This document shows, piece by piece, positions 1 through 10,992 of a DNA stretch of 64,000 nt. The notes beneath the pieces are model-generated. The model had not been told where the DNA came from. It was given only the letters and a program-made list of their open reading frames with translations, and searched no databases. Position 1 is the stretch's first letter, and the number at the start of each line of letters is the position of its first letter. This DNA is from Tillus elongatus. Its lineage: Eukaryota; Arthropoda; Insecta; Coleoptera; Cleridae. The stretch covers positions 3,472,001-3,536,000 of the forward strand of contig OZ023269.1 of the NCBI GenBank assembly GCA_964006375.1. The letters run 5' to 3'. A program made the position numbers and the translations under genes.

Positions 1-1005
1 CTAAAGTGATGGAAAAGTATATAAACACCGAATTACTAAAATTTCTTGAAAAACACAGTCTAATCCACGACAGGCAGTATGGATTCCGTCAGAGCAGATC
101 GACTGCCGACCTCCTTTCCTTTGTCACCCATTCTTGGAGCAAGTCTATGGAACTACACGGTGAATCCCAGATTATCGCTCTAGACATATACAAAGCATTC
201 GACCAGGTCTGGCACGCAGCGCTGCTTAATAAACTTCGGGCCTATGGCCTACCACCAAAACTCTGTACCTGGACAGCAAATTTACTCTCCAACCGGAGCA
301 TTTTAGTTGTCGTGGATGGCCATTACTCTACACTGTATCCAATTAAGGCAGGAGTTCCTCAAGGTTCAGCTTCAGCCCCTACTTTGTTTCTTCTCCACAT
401 CAATGACCTCCTTTCTAGCACATCTAACCCAGTTCACAGTTACGCGGACGACAGCACCCTCCACTAAAATATACAATATTTTAAGCCTGTCTCTTTAGCT
501 CAATTAGATGAGAATCGCAGACTCATTGAGGGTTCTGTCTCCGTGAATCTCCAAAAATATTAGACTGGGGTAGTAGAAATCTTGTACAATTCAACCCCAC
601 CAAATCGCAGTCTTGCCTTCTTTCTCATAAGAGATACACCAGCCCTAGACCCATCACAATGAACAATCAAGTTATTCAAAGTAATGGGTCCTTTTCACTT
701 GTTGGCATTTCTGTGGATCGAAATCTCAATTGGCACCAACATGTCACATCAATTGCAGAAGCGGCTGCTAAGAAATTAGGTTTCCTCTTTCGGGATCGCA
801 AATACTTTTCACCAGCTAATCTCTATGCCTTATATACTTCACAAATAAGGCCAAACTTCGAATACTGCTCTCACATCTGGGGTGCAGCTGCCGCTCGATA
901 TCCTGGACTCCATTCAGAAGGGAGATATACGTCTCATCGGTGACCCTACCCTAACCCAAAGGCTACCATCCCTTGCCCAGTGACGTGACGTTGATGACAT
1001 CTCCC

Positions 1006-1097
<92 letters not shown>

Positions 1098-1330
1098 GCA
1101 CGGGCACTGCTCAGAGGAGCTTTCTTCCATAGTTCCTTCAGCTGCTGCCCCCAACAGATCTACCAGGGGAATAGAGCGAATGCCCGCTCTTTTGTCTCGA
1201 GGATTTCCAATTTTGTGGAATTCCTTGCGGGCACATGTTTTTCCTTCTCCTCCAAACCTTCAAACCTTCAGGTCCAGAATTAACAAGTTGCCTCTTTCCT
1301 CCTTGTCGACACCCACGGTACGATAGTATT
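1..1330 (+). pseudogene. Jockey/CR1-type LINE (LINE-A), 3' half of ORF2, broken
   Basis: This is reverse transcriptase and downstream sequence of a non-LTR retrotransposon, running in from the left window edge. RT motif A reads ALDIYKAFDQVW, motif B GVPQGSASAP and motif C SYADDSTLH (near 436-462). The frame breaks at about 467 and resumes at 659-943 with the post-RT region (LVGISVDRNLNWHQHV, then QIRPNFEYCSHIWGA). The last coding block, after a TA tract, reads YLHGHCSEEL and ends at a stop near 1324. The family normally reads continuously through all of this, so at least two frameshifts and one microsatellite expansion disable it. Bases 1-62 match the minus-strand copy at 58773-58834 with one difference, so both belong to one recently active family. 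Confidence 0.9.
1011..1095. repeat. (TA)n tract inside LINE-A coding sequence
   Basis: This is a pure TA dinucleotide run of about 85 bp. The flanking frames read DDISLF on the left and YLHGHCSEEL on the right, neighbouring residues in this LINE domain. The tract therefore replaced or expanded only a codon or two. Confidence 0.95.
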
Positions 1331-1344
1331 TAGGTTGTAAGCCC

Positions 1345-3373
1345 TCGTGGTGTGTTGTTGAAATATAAAAGTACAGTCAAAAGTTGCATTAACTTAATAG
1401 ATGAGAATACCAGGAGCAGAGTCCACTTATCCAATCCAATTGTACTTTGCATCTCTGTCTACAAGCCGAAGAATGAAATGAGAGCAATAGTCTCTGGTAT
1501 CGGTTCCCCGACTTATGAACTTTCCAAATGGTTATCGAAAGAGCTCAGTATATTGGAAATTCAACCTCCTACTTTTTCGGTGAAAAAGTCCATTAAATCC
1601 ATTAATAGAATCAAGGATATTAAGTTATAGCCAAATGAAGTATTAATATATATTTATGTCAAGTCGTTGTTACCCAGAATATTTATCGATATAGCTCTTC
1701 AGTATCTTTAGGACATGCTTCATGATAACCAGCTATCAGATATGCCGGTGGAGGAATATATTAAGTTAACTCCACTATGCATGGCTAAGAGTTTTTTTCG
1801 AGTCGACGGAAAGTTTTATCGGCATACGGAGGGAACCACAATGGGCAGCCCATTGTCTCCCTTCCTTGCCGAACTCTTCATGAGTCGATTTGAGAGTGAC
1901 TTTGTTAGGGGGTGGAGTATTTTCCGAGATATGCCGATAATATTTTTCCCATATTTGACTTTAGTAAAGATAACATCAATAATTTTGTTAATAAGTTAAA
2001 GAGTAGGTTTCCTTCAATCAAGTTTGAGATGGAGAACAACGAGCAATTACTCTTTCTTGATACTATTGTCATCAAAAAATAGATAGGTTAGAATTTGACA
2101 TTTATAGGAAAGAAACATCTACAAGTCTCTTCATACCATCTCAAGTCATCCTTTCGATCACAAAATCTCGAATTTTAGCATTACTCAACTTTCCTCTGAG
2201 CAGTAAGCGATACAATTGAGAGATAAACAAAATTATAGATATTGCGATTTGTAACTGTTTCTCTCAAGACATTGTGTATAGATTAGCTACTAGGCATAGG
2301 TGGAAAATATCGATAAGTAACATTACGACATTGAAGCCTGAATCCGATGAGCCAACCAAAAAGTTCGCTTTGCTTTCTTTCTATCATTTTCTTACAGAAT
2401 GGTTAGAGAAAATATGCAAACAAACTTGAGAGTTGTTTATATAGTTGATAATTTGAAGAACCATTTGGGTTGGCCAAAGGATACTATTGCTTTCCGACAA
2501 AAATCGGGCATTTATCAAATGTCTTGTAGATTGAGATTTAAATTACTTGGTAAAGTGATGTTATTTGGTCTAGAATAGTTTATTATTTTTGAAAAAATAT
2601 GGGTTATTAAGGTTGACTCATGGTTGAAAAATAAGTATAAAGATGTCAAGATCTTTGTTAAATAAAGGTAACAATAGAGCAATTGAGAAAAAGAAGTTAA
2701 AACCATAAATATTGTCCATTTAGAATGTCAAAATTTGAAGTATGGTGAATTTGATCCACAATTGTCAATCATTTTTTGGATGAACCCGTTAAATTTTGAA
2801 AAAACACACCACAAGCCTTAGACTTATTGTTTAATGCATATTGTATAATTTAATTGAATAAATATAATAATTTAAAAAATAAATTGCAAAAAAATATATA
2901 TCGGGCAAACGCGGAGATCAATAAGAATAAGAGTCAAAGAGCACATAGCTCATTTCAAATTCAATAGATCAGAAAAATCTAGTGTTGCCCAACATATGAT
3001 TGACTCTGGACATAAGGTAGGAGATAGTAATATTATGTTGTCTACGGCAACCACGGATTATCGCAAGTTAGATGCTTTGGAAAGTTTGGAAATCAGCAAG
3101 GTGAATCCACAGAAGTTGATGAATTTAGACACGGATTCGGTCAATCCAGCACTTTTTAAAATAGCACGAAATAATCCATGTTGCTTTCAACATCGACACA
3201 ACTGGTTGGGCGAATCCGCTGACAACAATAGTCCTTGAATTACGCCACCTGGTGTTATGTTATCCGGTGTTACATCATCCGGTACTGAGGCATCTGATAT
3301 TGCATCATACGGTGTTGCATCATCCGGCATTTCATCATTCTGTATTGCATCATCGGGATTACATCAGTTTTAG
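1345..3373 (+). pseudogene. Penelope-like element (PLE-1): RT plus GIY-YIG, decayed
   Basis: PLEs encode a reverse transcriptase fused to a GIY-YIG endonuclease. The RT block reads IVSGIGSPTYELSKWLSKEL (near 1490), then FFRVDGKFYRHTEGTTMGSP (near 1797). After a frameshift comes RYADNIFPIFDF near 1927, where the catalytic YADD is YADN. The palm/thumb continues with FVNKLKSRFPSIKFEMENNE. The GIY part (GIYQMSC) lies near 2508. A stretch of about 320 bp interrupts the domain before YIGQTRRSIRIRVKEHIAHF near 2900. Coding continues to a TGA at 3236-3238, then stays open in the same frame to a TAG at 3371. Several stops and shifts make it non-functional. The family assignment is firm; the exact ends are uncertain. 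Confidence 0.88.
3239..3360 (+). repeat. 15-bp minisatellite in the PLE-1 C-terminal frame
   Basis: About eight degenerate 15-bp units (core GTGTTGCATCATCCG) lie just after the TGA of PLE-1. In the PLE frame they encode pentapeptides of the type SSG(V/I)A. Because the frame stays open for 44 codons, this may have been a repetitive C-terminal tail before the TGA arose. Confidence 0.75.
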
Positions 3374-3422
3374 TGTATTTTGTATGTATATAAATAGGAT
3401 CATTTTACCCATAACTTAGTTT

Positions 3423-3484
3423 AGCGACAGCTACTGATAAAGACAACTTCGTTGTCGAAATACAGATCTAGCGCAAAGTTCGCT
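3423..3484 (+). ncRNA. Hammerhead-ribozyme-like fold downstream of PLE-1
   Basis: The sequence folds as a three-way junction. Stem I pairs GCTA (3430-3433) with TAGC (3469-3472) and, after an internal loop, AGCGA (3423-3427) with TCGCT (3480-3484). The core CTGATAA is at 3434-3440. Stem II GACAAC/GTTGTC has a TTC loop. GAAA is at 3457-3460, and a two-pair stem III precedes ATC, which would place cleavage after C3468. Hammerheads are known in PLE terminal repeats. Two departures weaken the case: the core has A where G8 is expected, and one extra A lies before stem II. It may be a decayed ribozyme. Confidence 0.5.
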
Positions 3485-3489
3485 GTTAT

Positions 3490-3885
3490 TATTTTTGTGG
3501 TTTTTGGGTTGATTCTGCTTTTTGTTTCATGCAAATATAACTCTTGAGGCTGAGTGTGTTTTAAAAAGTTTCAACTTAAGAAAACTTTAGCGATTAGGCA
3601 TGCCTGAAGAAGATTGATATAAGTGTAATTCTTAAAGTGTCAATAAACTCAGTTAATGCATCATAAAAATTCAAAACAAAATATAAAATTATGATAATAT
3701 AATTTGGAAGTTTCTTTTTGTCAGTGAGTGCTTTCATTAAGAAACTTATTTGAATAATCGACTTGCTAAAAACCACAGCATGGTGATGAGGCTTTCGAAC
3801 TGAACCTAATAAAGGGTCCCTGACCACTCTTCTCTAAAGTAATTGCAATATTATTTTCTAAAAGACTCGCCTCAATATTACTTTT
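3490..3885. other. No recognised gene
   Basis: This AT-rich stretch between the PLE-1 end and the next repeat shows no coding pattern and no repeat shared with the rest of the window that I can see. Confidence 0.5.
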
Positions 3886-3976
3886 AGTGAATTTTCATTA
3901 AGAAATTTCACCAATAGAGAGGTATCGATGGTGAGACTTTCGGAAAATTTCTTCAAATAAGCGCGAATTAGGGCCA
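3886..3976 (+). repeat. T-element hairpin plus L-module fragment
   Basis: A degenerate hairpin is followed by the L-module signature (AATAGAGAGGTATCGATGG, then TTCTTCAAATAAGCGCGAAT). No TA tract or R module follows directly, so the copy is truncated. Confidence 0.7.
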
Positions 3977-4014
3977 TTACCATGGTCCGTTAAAATATAT
4001 ATAAAGTAACAATT

Positions 4015-4110
4015 TACATGTTGTAGCCTTGATAATGGAATCAATTTTTACGACAGCTCGGCCATTAATAAAGAGTTTTAATTGTGCAACTGGCAGCAAA
4101 CCCAGAATTT
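4015..4110 (+). other. PLE 3'-terminal sequence fragment
   Basis: The segment with TGTAGCCTTGATAATGGAAT matches the sequence following the GIY-YIG fragment at 43469-43545, so both look like the 3' end of one PLE family. Confidence 0.5.
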
Positions 4111-4114
4111 TTAA

Positions 4115-4116
<2 letters not shown>

Positions 4117-4194
<78 letters not shown>

Positions 4195-4214
4195 GTGTGT
4201 GTGTCTGTGTGTGT
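4117..4214. repeat. (TA)n followed by (TG)n
   Basis: A TA run (4117-4192) passes into an imperfect TG run (to 4214), as at 50069-50175 and 63618-63714. Confidence 0.95.
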
Positions 4215-4925
4215 ACCCCGAAATAAAGTTTACTTGTGAGGGGGGCAACTTTTGACGAAAAAAATATAGCCAAAACTTTACCCTTTTTAACGGGGTTGTC
4301 ATCCCTCAAATTTTTTCAAATAAGAATAAGGCTCACGTGATAGCTCGTTGAAAAGGGCTTTTGATTCCCTATCCACTGCTTTTTTCTTTTTGAAATTCGG
4401 TCTATTCGTTTAGAAAACATGGATTTTTGAAATAACACTAATGGATTTCCCGAGAAATGCAAGCGCAATATTGCGTTATCACAAGACATATTTTACTAAG
4501 GTTTTTTTGAAGCACCTCAATATAAATGACTTTTTATTACCTAGGCGAACCTTTAGCAATATTTTTATCATGTAATGGACGATGGTGAGGGCCACTTCAA
4601 GCATTAAGAATATCACAGGAGATGCATTAGTGATATTTGGAAAATCCATATCTTCTAAACGAATAGATCAAACTTCAAAAATAAAAAGGACCTTATATGG
4701 AATAAAAAGCTTTTTGTAACAAGCTATCACATGACCCCTATTCCAATTTGAAAAATTTTTTAGCGATGACATCCGCGCTTAGGAGGGTGAAGTTTGGGCT
4801 ATACTTTTTCCGGCAAAAGTTGTCTTCCTTACAAACAAACTTTACGTGTTTCAGGTTTTTTCGACCTTTTTCTGGCAGCTAGGGCTGCCAGCTCGTTTTC
4901 AATGGGCCATTCTGTATATATTAAT
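4215..4925. mobile_element. Non-autonomous element related to DD41D mariner termini
   Basis: The two flanks form long diverged inverted repeats of about 230 bp (4215-4450 against 4610-4845). The outer right end, read on the minus strand, begins with a variant of the DD41D terminus (CCCATTGAAAACGAG versus GCGCATTGAAAACGAAAC). It keeps the same order of landmarks as the full-length copies (AAACACGT, then a GA-rich block, then ACTTTTG). No transposase is present. It looks like an old deletion derivative of a relative of the element that starts at 5001. Confidence 0.6.
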
Positions 4926-4927
4926 AC

Positions 4928-4928
<1 letters not shown>

Positions 4929-5001
<73 letters not shown>
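4929..5001. repeat. (TA)n abutting DD41D copy A, left side
   Basis: A pure TA run directly touches the left terminus of mariner copy A. TA is the target dinucleotide of this superfamily. Confidence 0.95.
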
Positions 5002-5002
<1 letters not shown>

Positions 5003-6916
5003 GGCGCATTGAAAACGAAACAGACCGATTTGCATCCAGAGAAATTTTTTTTTAAGAAACGCTAAAACACGCCAATTTTAATAATGAGGGGGACATATTT
5101 TGACATAAAACTCAACTTTGTCACATCAACCCCTTAAGGGTGGTGATAACAACCCTTATATTTTAAATAGAGAACAGGGGTCGAGTGTTACATCTACATC
5201 ATTTGAAAGCTCTTTCTTTTCTGAATTCAGCACACTAATTTTTTTGGAAGTTTTATCAACTCGTTTAATCGTTTAAAAATTATTCACAGTTGGAGTTGCA
5301 AGAACGTATTTCATTCATTGTGATAAGAAATGCACTAATTAGTCAATTTTTCGTCAATAAAAACTAAAAAACAAAACCAAACATTCAAAAATGTTTATTC
5401 AGTTAGGTAAGTGTTCAAATTGTTGACCACCAGCTTCCATATAAAAGTATAAATTTTCCTCAAAACGAGCTCTGACATTCTGGAGCATTTGTGGAGTTAT
5501 TAGACGGCATTCTTCTACAATGCGTCGTCGTGATTCTTCCAGAGACTCCGATTCTGTTGCGTAACTTCTACTCTTTAAATGGTTACATAGAAAGAAGTCT
5601 AAAGGAGTTAAATCCGGTGATCTAGGAGGCCACTCAATAGCACCTCTTCACTCAATCCATTGCCTTGAAAACTCTCTGTTCAAAACTCCCTAACAGGTTG
5701 TGAAAAATGCTGAGGAGCTCCATCTCGTTAAAACACTAATTGATTTTCTTGATAGCGATCACCATTTTCAACAATGTCAATTAGTATAGGGTAAACGGTA
5801 TCTTCTAGTTACTCCAAATACGTCTCGCCACTCAAATAGCCATTAAAAAAATAATTGGTCTGATTGGACGGTCTCCAAAAATGCCAGTCCAGACATTCAA
5901 TTTCTGTGAAGTTTGAGTGTGGACTTCGTGATTATTATCTGCCCAATAAGGACAATTATGACGATTGACTGTTGGGTTTAATAAATACGTACACTCGTCT
6001 GAAAAACAGATATTGAACAGAAAGTTCCCGTTATCAGCTATTCGTGCAGTCATAACTTCACAAAACTCCAGCCGCCGATCAAAATCATCTTCATTCAGTT
6101 GTTGTACAAGATTAATTTTATACAGGTGAAGTTTATGATGCTTTATTATTCGCTGAATAGTTTTTCTTTTGATGTTTGAAACAGTGGCCAATTTTCTCGT
6201 GCTAAAAGTTGGGTCTGCAGCCATTTGTCATAAAACTTCAATCTCAGTAGTCTCATTTCTAACCGGAAATTCACGTTCAGGATCCCGTTTGTTGTTGGCT
6301 ACTGAACCACTTTGCGACTAACTCCAAAATGTATTTTCCGTTAACATGTCTGTTCGGATGTCGTTCATTAAACAAATTTGCAGTACGGTTAGCACAGTCA
6401 TCGTTTTTGAAAACAAGAGTAATTATTTCAACTCTTTCTTCTACAGAATACACCATTGTGAAATTAATTTTCGGTAGTACTATCTAGTATCAAACCGACC
6501 GATAAACTGAAATAATAAACCGCATTTCTCTCACTCCGATAAGAAATATTCTGATAGTCAATTTTTTGTTTACAAACCAACAAAACATTGACTATCCAGC
6601 ACATTTCTTAGCGGAATAAGTAGTGAAATGCGTTTTTGCATCTTCCACTGTTAATAATTTTTAAACCAGTTGATAAAACGTCCAAAATTAGTGTGCTGAA
6701 TTCAGAAAAGAACGATCTTTCAAATGATGTAACACTAGACCCATGTTCCTTATTTAAAATATAAAGGTTGTTATCACCACCCTAAAAGGGTTGATGTGAC
6801 AAAGTTGAGTTTTATGTCAACACATGTCCCCCTCAATGTTAAAATTGACGTGTTTCAGCGTTTCTTAAAAAAAAATTATCTGGACGCAAATCGGCCTGTT
6901 TCGTTTTCAATGCGCC

Positions 6917-6920
<4 letters not shown>
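5001..6920 (-). mobile_element. DD41D ('rosa'-like) mariner, copy A, full length
   Basis: The element is about 1.92 kb. It is bounded by long terminal inverted repeats of roughly 330-380 bp starting GGCGCATTGAAAACGAAAC on the left and ending GTTTTCAATGCGCCACCC on the right, with a TA tract on each side. The transposase reads on the minus strand. Long terminal repeats and overall length are shared with copy B at 16902-18822. Confidence 0.88.
5399..6456 (-). pseudogene. DD41D mariner transposase, copy A, broken
   Basis: This is the transposase that would cut and reinsert the element at TA sites. The start is the ATG at 6456 (MVYSVEERVEIITLV, a helix-turn-helix N-terminus). It continues through NERHPNRHVN to STRKLATVSNIKRKTIQRII, then the first catalytic Asp in FSDECTYL and [14 protein letters not shown]-terminal block in another frame reads [16 protein letters not shown] and ends at the TGA at 5399-5401. 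The frame is lost near 6320, 5930, 5840 and around the second catalytic motif. The third catalytic Asp (LTPLD) is kept. The spacing that defines DD41D was counted in copy C. Confidence 0.85.

Positions 6921-7001
<81 letters not shown>
6921..7001. repeat. (TA)n abutting DD41D copy A, right side
   Basis: A pure TA run directly follows the right terminus CCACCC of copy A. Confidence 0.95.
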
Positions 7002-7003
<2 letters not shown>

Positions 7004-7004
7004 G

Positions 7005-7845
7005 TTGAGTTGTTTTCTGTGTTAAATTTGAGTATGGCCGTTTCATTTTAGGACATAATGTATATGCTTTGTCGACATATTTTTTTTGTCACTTAAGATT
7101 CTAAATATTATTCGTGAATAAAAAATATAACATGTAGTACACATAGGCTAAATCTGACTAATTGAGAAATATATGGAATAGTGACATACATAGGTTTAGC
7201 TTCCCTAGTTGTGGATAGCAAAGCCCATGAGAAACGAAATGAACTCGTGGGATTTTGCGAATGTGCGAGTGTATCCAAGCTTCGAGTGGTCATTTAAGCC
7301 TCCATTGGGAGAATTATGATTTGTTACCACTTTTTTAGGGATCACGATTATTTGTTACTGTTTTTTTCCATTCCACACTCGAAGCTATAAATGAAACTGA
7401 TGACTGTCTATGTGATATGTATGCAAAAGTAAAATATTTCGATTCTAATTGATATATGGAGGGTTATACGGTTACCATGGTAACTAAGCCGTTGTCTCAT
7501 GTCATTAATCCTCATCAACAAGCAACAATTTCGATAGCTATCAATCCAGCATGAGAGGAACAAGAGATTGTAAGCGTTTACAGTACGATGCAATGGTATA
7601 ATAGTTGTTAGCTTTGTATCTACGATCGCACAACAAACAGAATTCTACGATTTCTACGATAAGAGCAGATAGACCGGAATAGACCGGTTTGCAGCAACAA
7701 ATTTAACGTTCTAAAATAACCGAATCATTTAAGTTAACTTTTAAATGGCCACTTTGTTTCTTGCAAACCTGAACAGTTATGAGCGAAAGGTAGTTTCCTG
7801 GAAACCAATATACAGGGTATCCAAATATAACGGCCATACTTAAAT
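7005..7845. other. No gene; two mariner-terminus-like fragments
   Basis: No coding sequence is recognisable. The segments near 7019-7054 (GTATGGCCGTTTCATTTTAG) and 7809-7845 (CAGGGTATCCAAATATAACG) are inverted relatives of one another and look like single ends of a Tc1/mariner-type element, but they face inward and so do not bound one element. Confidence 0.4.
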
Positions 7846-7849
7846 TGCA

Positions 7850-8405
7850 CATGGGGAATTCTGTCCCCAATAATATTGATAATGATAATAATGACAATAA
7901 TGATAATAATACTCCATTGAGGCTAACAGATAAACTCCATGATCCCAATCCAGGAATCACGACACCCCAACAACTTATGGAGAACTGGCAATGAAAGGCA
8001 CTCCACGAAAAACACTTGGCGACAATTGAGGGCCACATGATGGACACCTTATCTTAGCTCCAATCTGGAAATATCCTCATGGAGACTCAAGGGTCCATCG
8101 CTACTGTACAGGATCAAGTTATTCCAACAAGAGCCCACCAGAAACAAATTATTGGTTAGAGCATCAATAACGTCAAATAACGACTATGTCATAGCAAATA
8201 GGAGACCTTGGAATATATTGTTATCGGATGTTCAATTCTTGCCCCTAAAATCCACTTAGATCGGCATAACCGTGTTTTAAAAATTGTACACCAACAGCTG
8301 CGTTATCTTGAGAAAATCGTTCCTCGCTACCAATTCGAACCCCAGAATATTTGTGAAACGGCGGATGTGAGGTTGTACTGGAATACTTTAACAATAATAG
8401 CTTAA
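7850..8405 (+). pseudogene. LINE-B, post-RT C-terminal region, broken
   Basis: Pieces in shifting frames give ETQGSIATVQDQVIPTR, then RLCHS..ETLEYIVIGCSIL and HLDRHNRVLKIVHQQLRYL, ending ETADVRLYWNTLTII at 8402. This order, a CCHC-like knuckle followed by RHN.V..I.HQ and a LYWD-like block, is what follows the reverse transcriptase in one group of insect LINEs. No RT is attached. The next LINE starts a few bases later, so two retroelement pieces are juxtaposed. Several stops are present. Confidence 0.6.
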
Positions 8406-8416
8406 GTTAGGATCCT

Positions 8417-10155
8417 ATGGGGAGCAGCATCAATGGGTCTGAATTTTTCGCGGCGATTAGTCGTGCGGAAGAATTTCAGTTTTGTTTGGTCGATGATCCG
8501 ACGGTGCTCCGGCACACAAATGCATTCAAGACTGACGCGACAGGACCTGATGGATTGAGCATTACTATGATTAAGCTCTGTAGCAGGTATATAGTTGGCT
8601 TCATAACACACATAATCAACTCGTGTATTCTGGAAGGCTATTTTCCAAAAATCTGGAACTGTGCTATCGGGCTGCCGTTTCCGAAGGTGGCGGATTCTAC
8701 GGAGCTGAATCAACTGCGGATAATCAGTATATTGCCGATATTATCAAAGCTGCTTGAAAGGGTGCTGGACTCGCAGCTTAGGACTTACTTGAGTGACAAA
8801 AACATATTATCTGACTGTCAGTCTAGGTTCCGGGCTAATCATAGCTGTGCCACTGCACTTACGGGCCACGGACCAGGGTATGCTGACATTACTAGTGCTG
8901 TTGGATTTTTCCAAGGCCTTTTAACACCATACATCATAATATATTGCTGAAAATATTGAGAGCTGTTGGGATGGGTTCGGAGGCTCTGGCTTTGATCAGA
9001 AATTACTTAGGGGAACGCTACCTTATTGTGAGAATTGGCAGCTGCGAGTCGCATGCTTGTTTCGTGGAGAGTGGTGTGCCGCTGGGCTCGGTCCTTGGGC
9101 CCCTGCTTTTCGCTATTTACGTAAATCATTTCCCTAGGGTCATTGAGTATTTTAAAGTACAGATGTACGCTGACGACATTCAGATATACATTTACTTCAA
9201 TGCCGTAGAGCTTTCGGATGCACTGGGAAAGGTGAAATCCGATGTGGATTCATTGTACAAAGTGTCCAAAGATCAATCGCTGTGTCTAAATGCGAAGAAG
9301 TCGGCTTCTATTTTGTTTGGGAGTCAGATTCTTGTAGAGCGCTTAAAGGTAAATGTGAGGGTCATGATCAATGAGGAGCCTCTAGAACTTTTGGATGAGG
9401 TGCGAAACTTGGGTGTAATAATGGATAACAAGTTTAGATATGAGCGGCATGTTAGTGGCTGCCTTCAGCGGGCCTACAACAACATACGTCTGCTGTACCC
9501 GCAAAGGACTTATCTTCCGACTGATGTTAAGCTAATGTTTGGGAATACCTTAGTCCTCTCGCAGTTTGCCTATTGCTCGGAACTATATTCGCCATGCTTG
9601 GACGGTTGCGATTATAATCGCATACAGAGACTGCAAAATTCCTGTCTGAGGTTCGCGTATGGTATTCGAAAATTCGAACATATCTCGCATAAACTAAATG
9701 AAGCAAAGTGGCTTAATATGCGTAATCGTTTCACGCTGAGAGTAGCAACACCTAAGTACAGGCTAACATTGTTTAAACGGTCTTTTACCTATCAGATGTA
9801 CGCTATATACAATGGTCTTAATGAGAGTGTTAAGAGCTGTTCTGTGCGTTCCTTCAAAAAGAAACTGTTGCTGATTATGCGTGGTGTTTGTGCAGGTTGC
9901 CGGGTTGGCTGTTGACTGCCAGTTTTGCATACGGGCGTAAGTGGTAGAGCAGGGGATGATTTTACATCCGTCTGAACTTCGCCCAATTGACAGAGTTTAT
10001 TATTATTTTTCTTTTAATTATGCACATGGAACTGTGTTTTTGTAAAGTATGTTGTCTTGTTGTATTTTTTTTTCTTTTTAATTGTGCACTTGAATATTGT
10101 ATTATTTACTGTGTGAATAAAGGATATTTTTATTATTATTATTATTATTATTATT
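8417..10155 (+). pseudogene. LINE-C, jockey/CR1-group reverse transcriptase to 3' tail
   Basis: The RT begins inside the fingers (TGPDGLSITMIKLCSRYIVG, then LPILSKLLERVLDSQL). Motif A (LLDFSKAFN) lies near 8900 and carries a one-base insertion that shifts the frame. Coding resumes from 8944. Motif B reads SGVPLGSVLGPLLFAIY, with Leu in place of the usual Gln of PQG, and motif C MYADDIQIY is intact. The thumb and C-terminus run to TGA at 9913-9915. A 3' UTR and a (TTA)n tail (10131-10155) follow, typical of this LINE type. The 5' part with endonuclease is missing. Relatively young but dead. Confidence 0.88.
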
Positions 10156-10500
10156 AATAGGAAAATCTAAACGGAAAAGCCGATACCAAACAATATCCTA
10201 GAGACCGTTCTGTCACCCTGAAGTTCACGAAAACCGCCTATATAATAGATTTTAATGTGCCCCTGTCCAGTATCTTGAGCAAGACCTTTAGTGGAAACAT
10301 AAGCAAACACATACCTATTTAAGATGAAATTGCAAAAGTGGGGCACATATAGTCTGTTACGTTAGTACCTATTACGTTGGAAGCAACAGGAAGGATCCAA
10401 AAGTACCTTAAAACTAGTCTTGCTCTAGGTCAGCGTAGATCAATTTAGCTGATCGTAATTTTGAAAGCGGCATACAGCTTAGGAGATAGGCTCAAAATAA
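10156..10500. other. No recognised gene
   Basis: Unassigned sequence between the LINE-C tail and the next transposase relic. I see no repeat or coding signal. Confidence 0.5.
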
Positions 10501-10509
10501 CGTACAAGA

Positions 10510-10985
10510 ATGCTGAGATTTTTTAACTTGTACTGTTACCAGTCAAAATTTTACAAAAATGGATATGTAAACCGTCATAATTTTTACTATTGGGACAATG
10601 ATACCTGGCGGATAGTAAGAAGCTATTATTTTCAAGATAATTGGAGTTTAAATTTTTGGGAAGGCATCGGAGATAAATACGTTGCTGGAACGCATTTCTT
10701 TGATGTGCACTTGACTGAGGAAAGTTCATACCAGTTTACTATGAAAGAGGTCCCTAGCCTAGTGGAAATTATTCCATAAGAATCAAGAACTCAAATCTGG
10801 TTAGAGGTAGATAGGGCGATGTCACATTTCTTTAGAAGAGCACGTAATCATTCAGACCCAGTGTTTCCTGAACGATGTGAGCAACAACATACCTCTGATT
10901 GGGGTAGAGGAGGCCCCATACCATAGACAGCCAGATCTCCATAGCCAACAACGACAAACTTCTTACTTTGGGGATTTGTCAAATC
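10510..10985 (+). pseudogene. DD41D-type mariner transposase relic, central part
   Basis: The relic reads FYKNGYVNRHNFYYWDNDTW, then DNWSLNFWEGIGDKYVAGTH and FFDVHLTEESSYQF up to 10779. After a frame break it gives FFRRARNHSDPVFPERCE and GRGGPIPW, which align with the second catalytic motif region of this family. Similar blocks occur in copies A-C but sequence is well diverged, so it is an older lineage. It ends where the inverted-repeat element at 10993 begins, so it may have been split by that insertion. Confidence 0.7.
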
Positions 10986-10992
10986 ACAAGTG

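Noticed and set aside
973..1326. Many ORFs rich in Ile-Tyr repeats (for example 973-1326, 16614-17018, 55442-55726, 62544-62924)
   Set aside because: They are translations of TA microsatellites; open frames through (TA)n are automatic and not genes.
4215..4925. Intact terminal inverted repeat element with transposase
   Set aside because: Only non-coding arms are present; no catalytic motif in any frame.
8402..8713. Minus-strand ORF opposite LINE-C
   Set aside because: It is a shadow of the reverse transcriptase frame.
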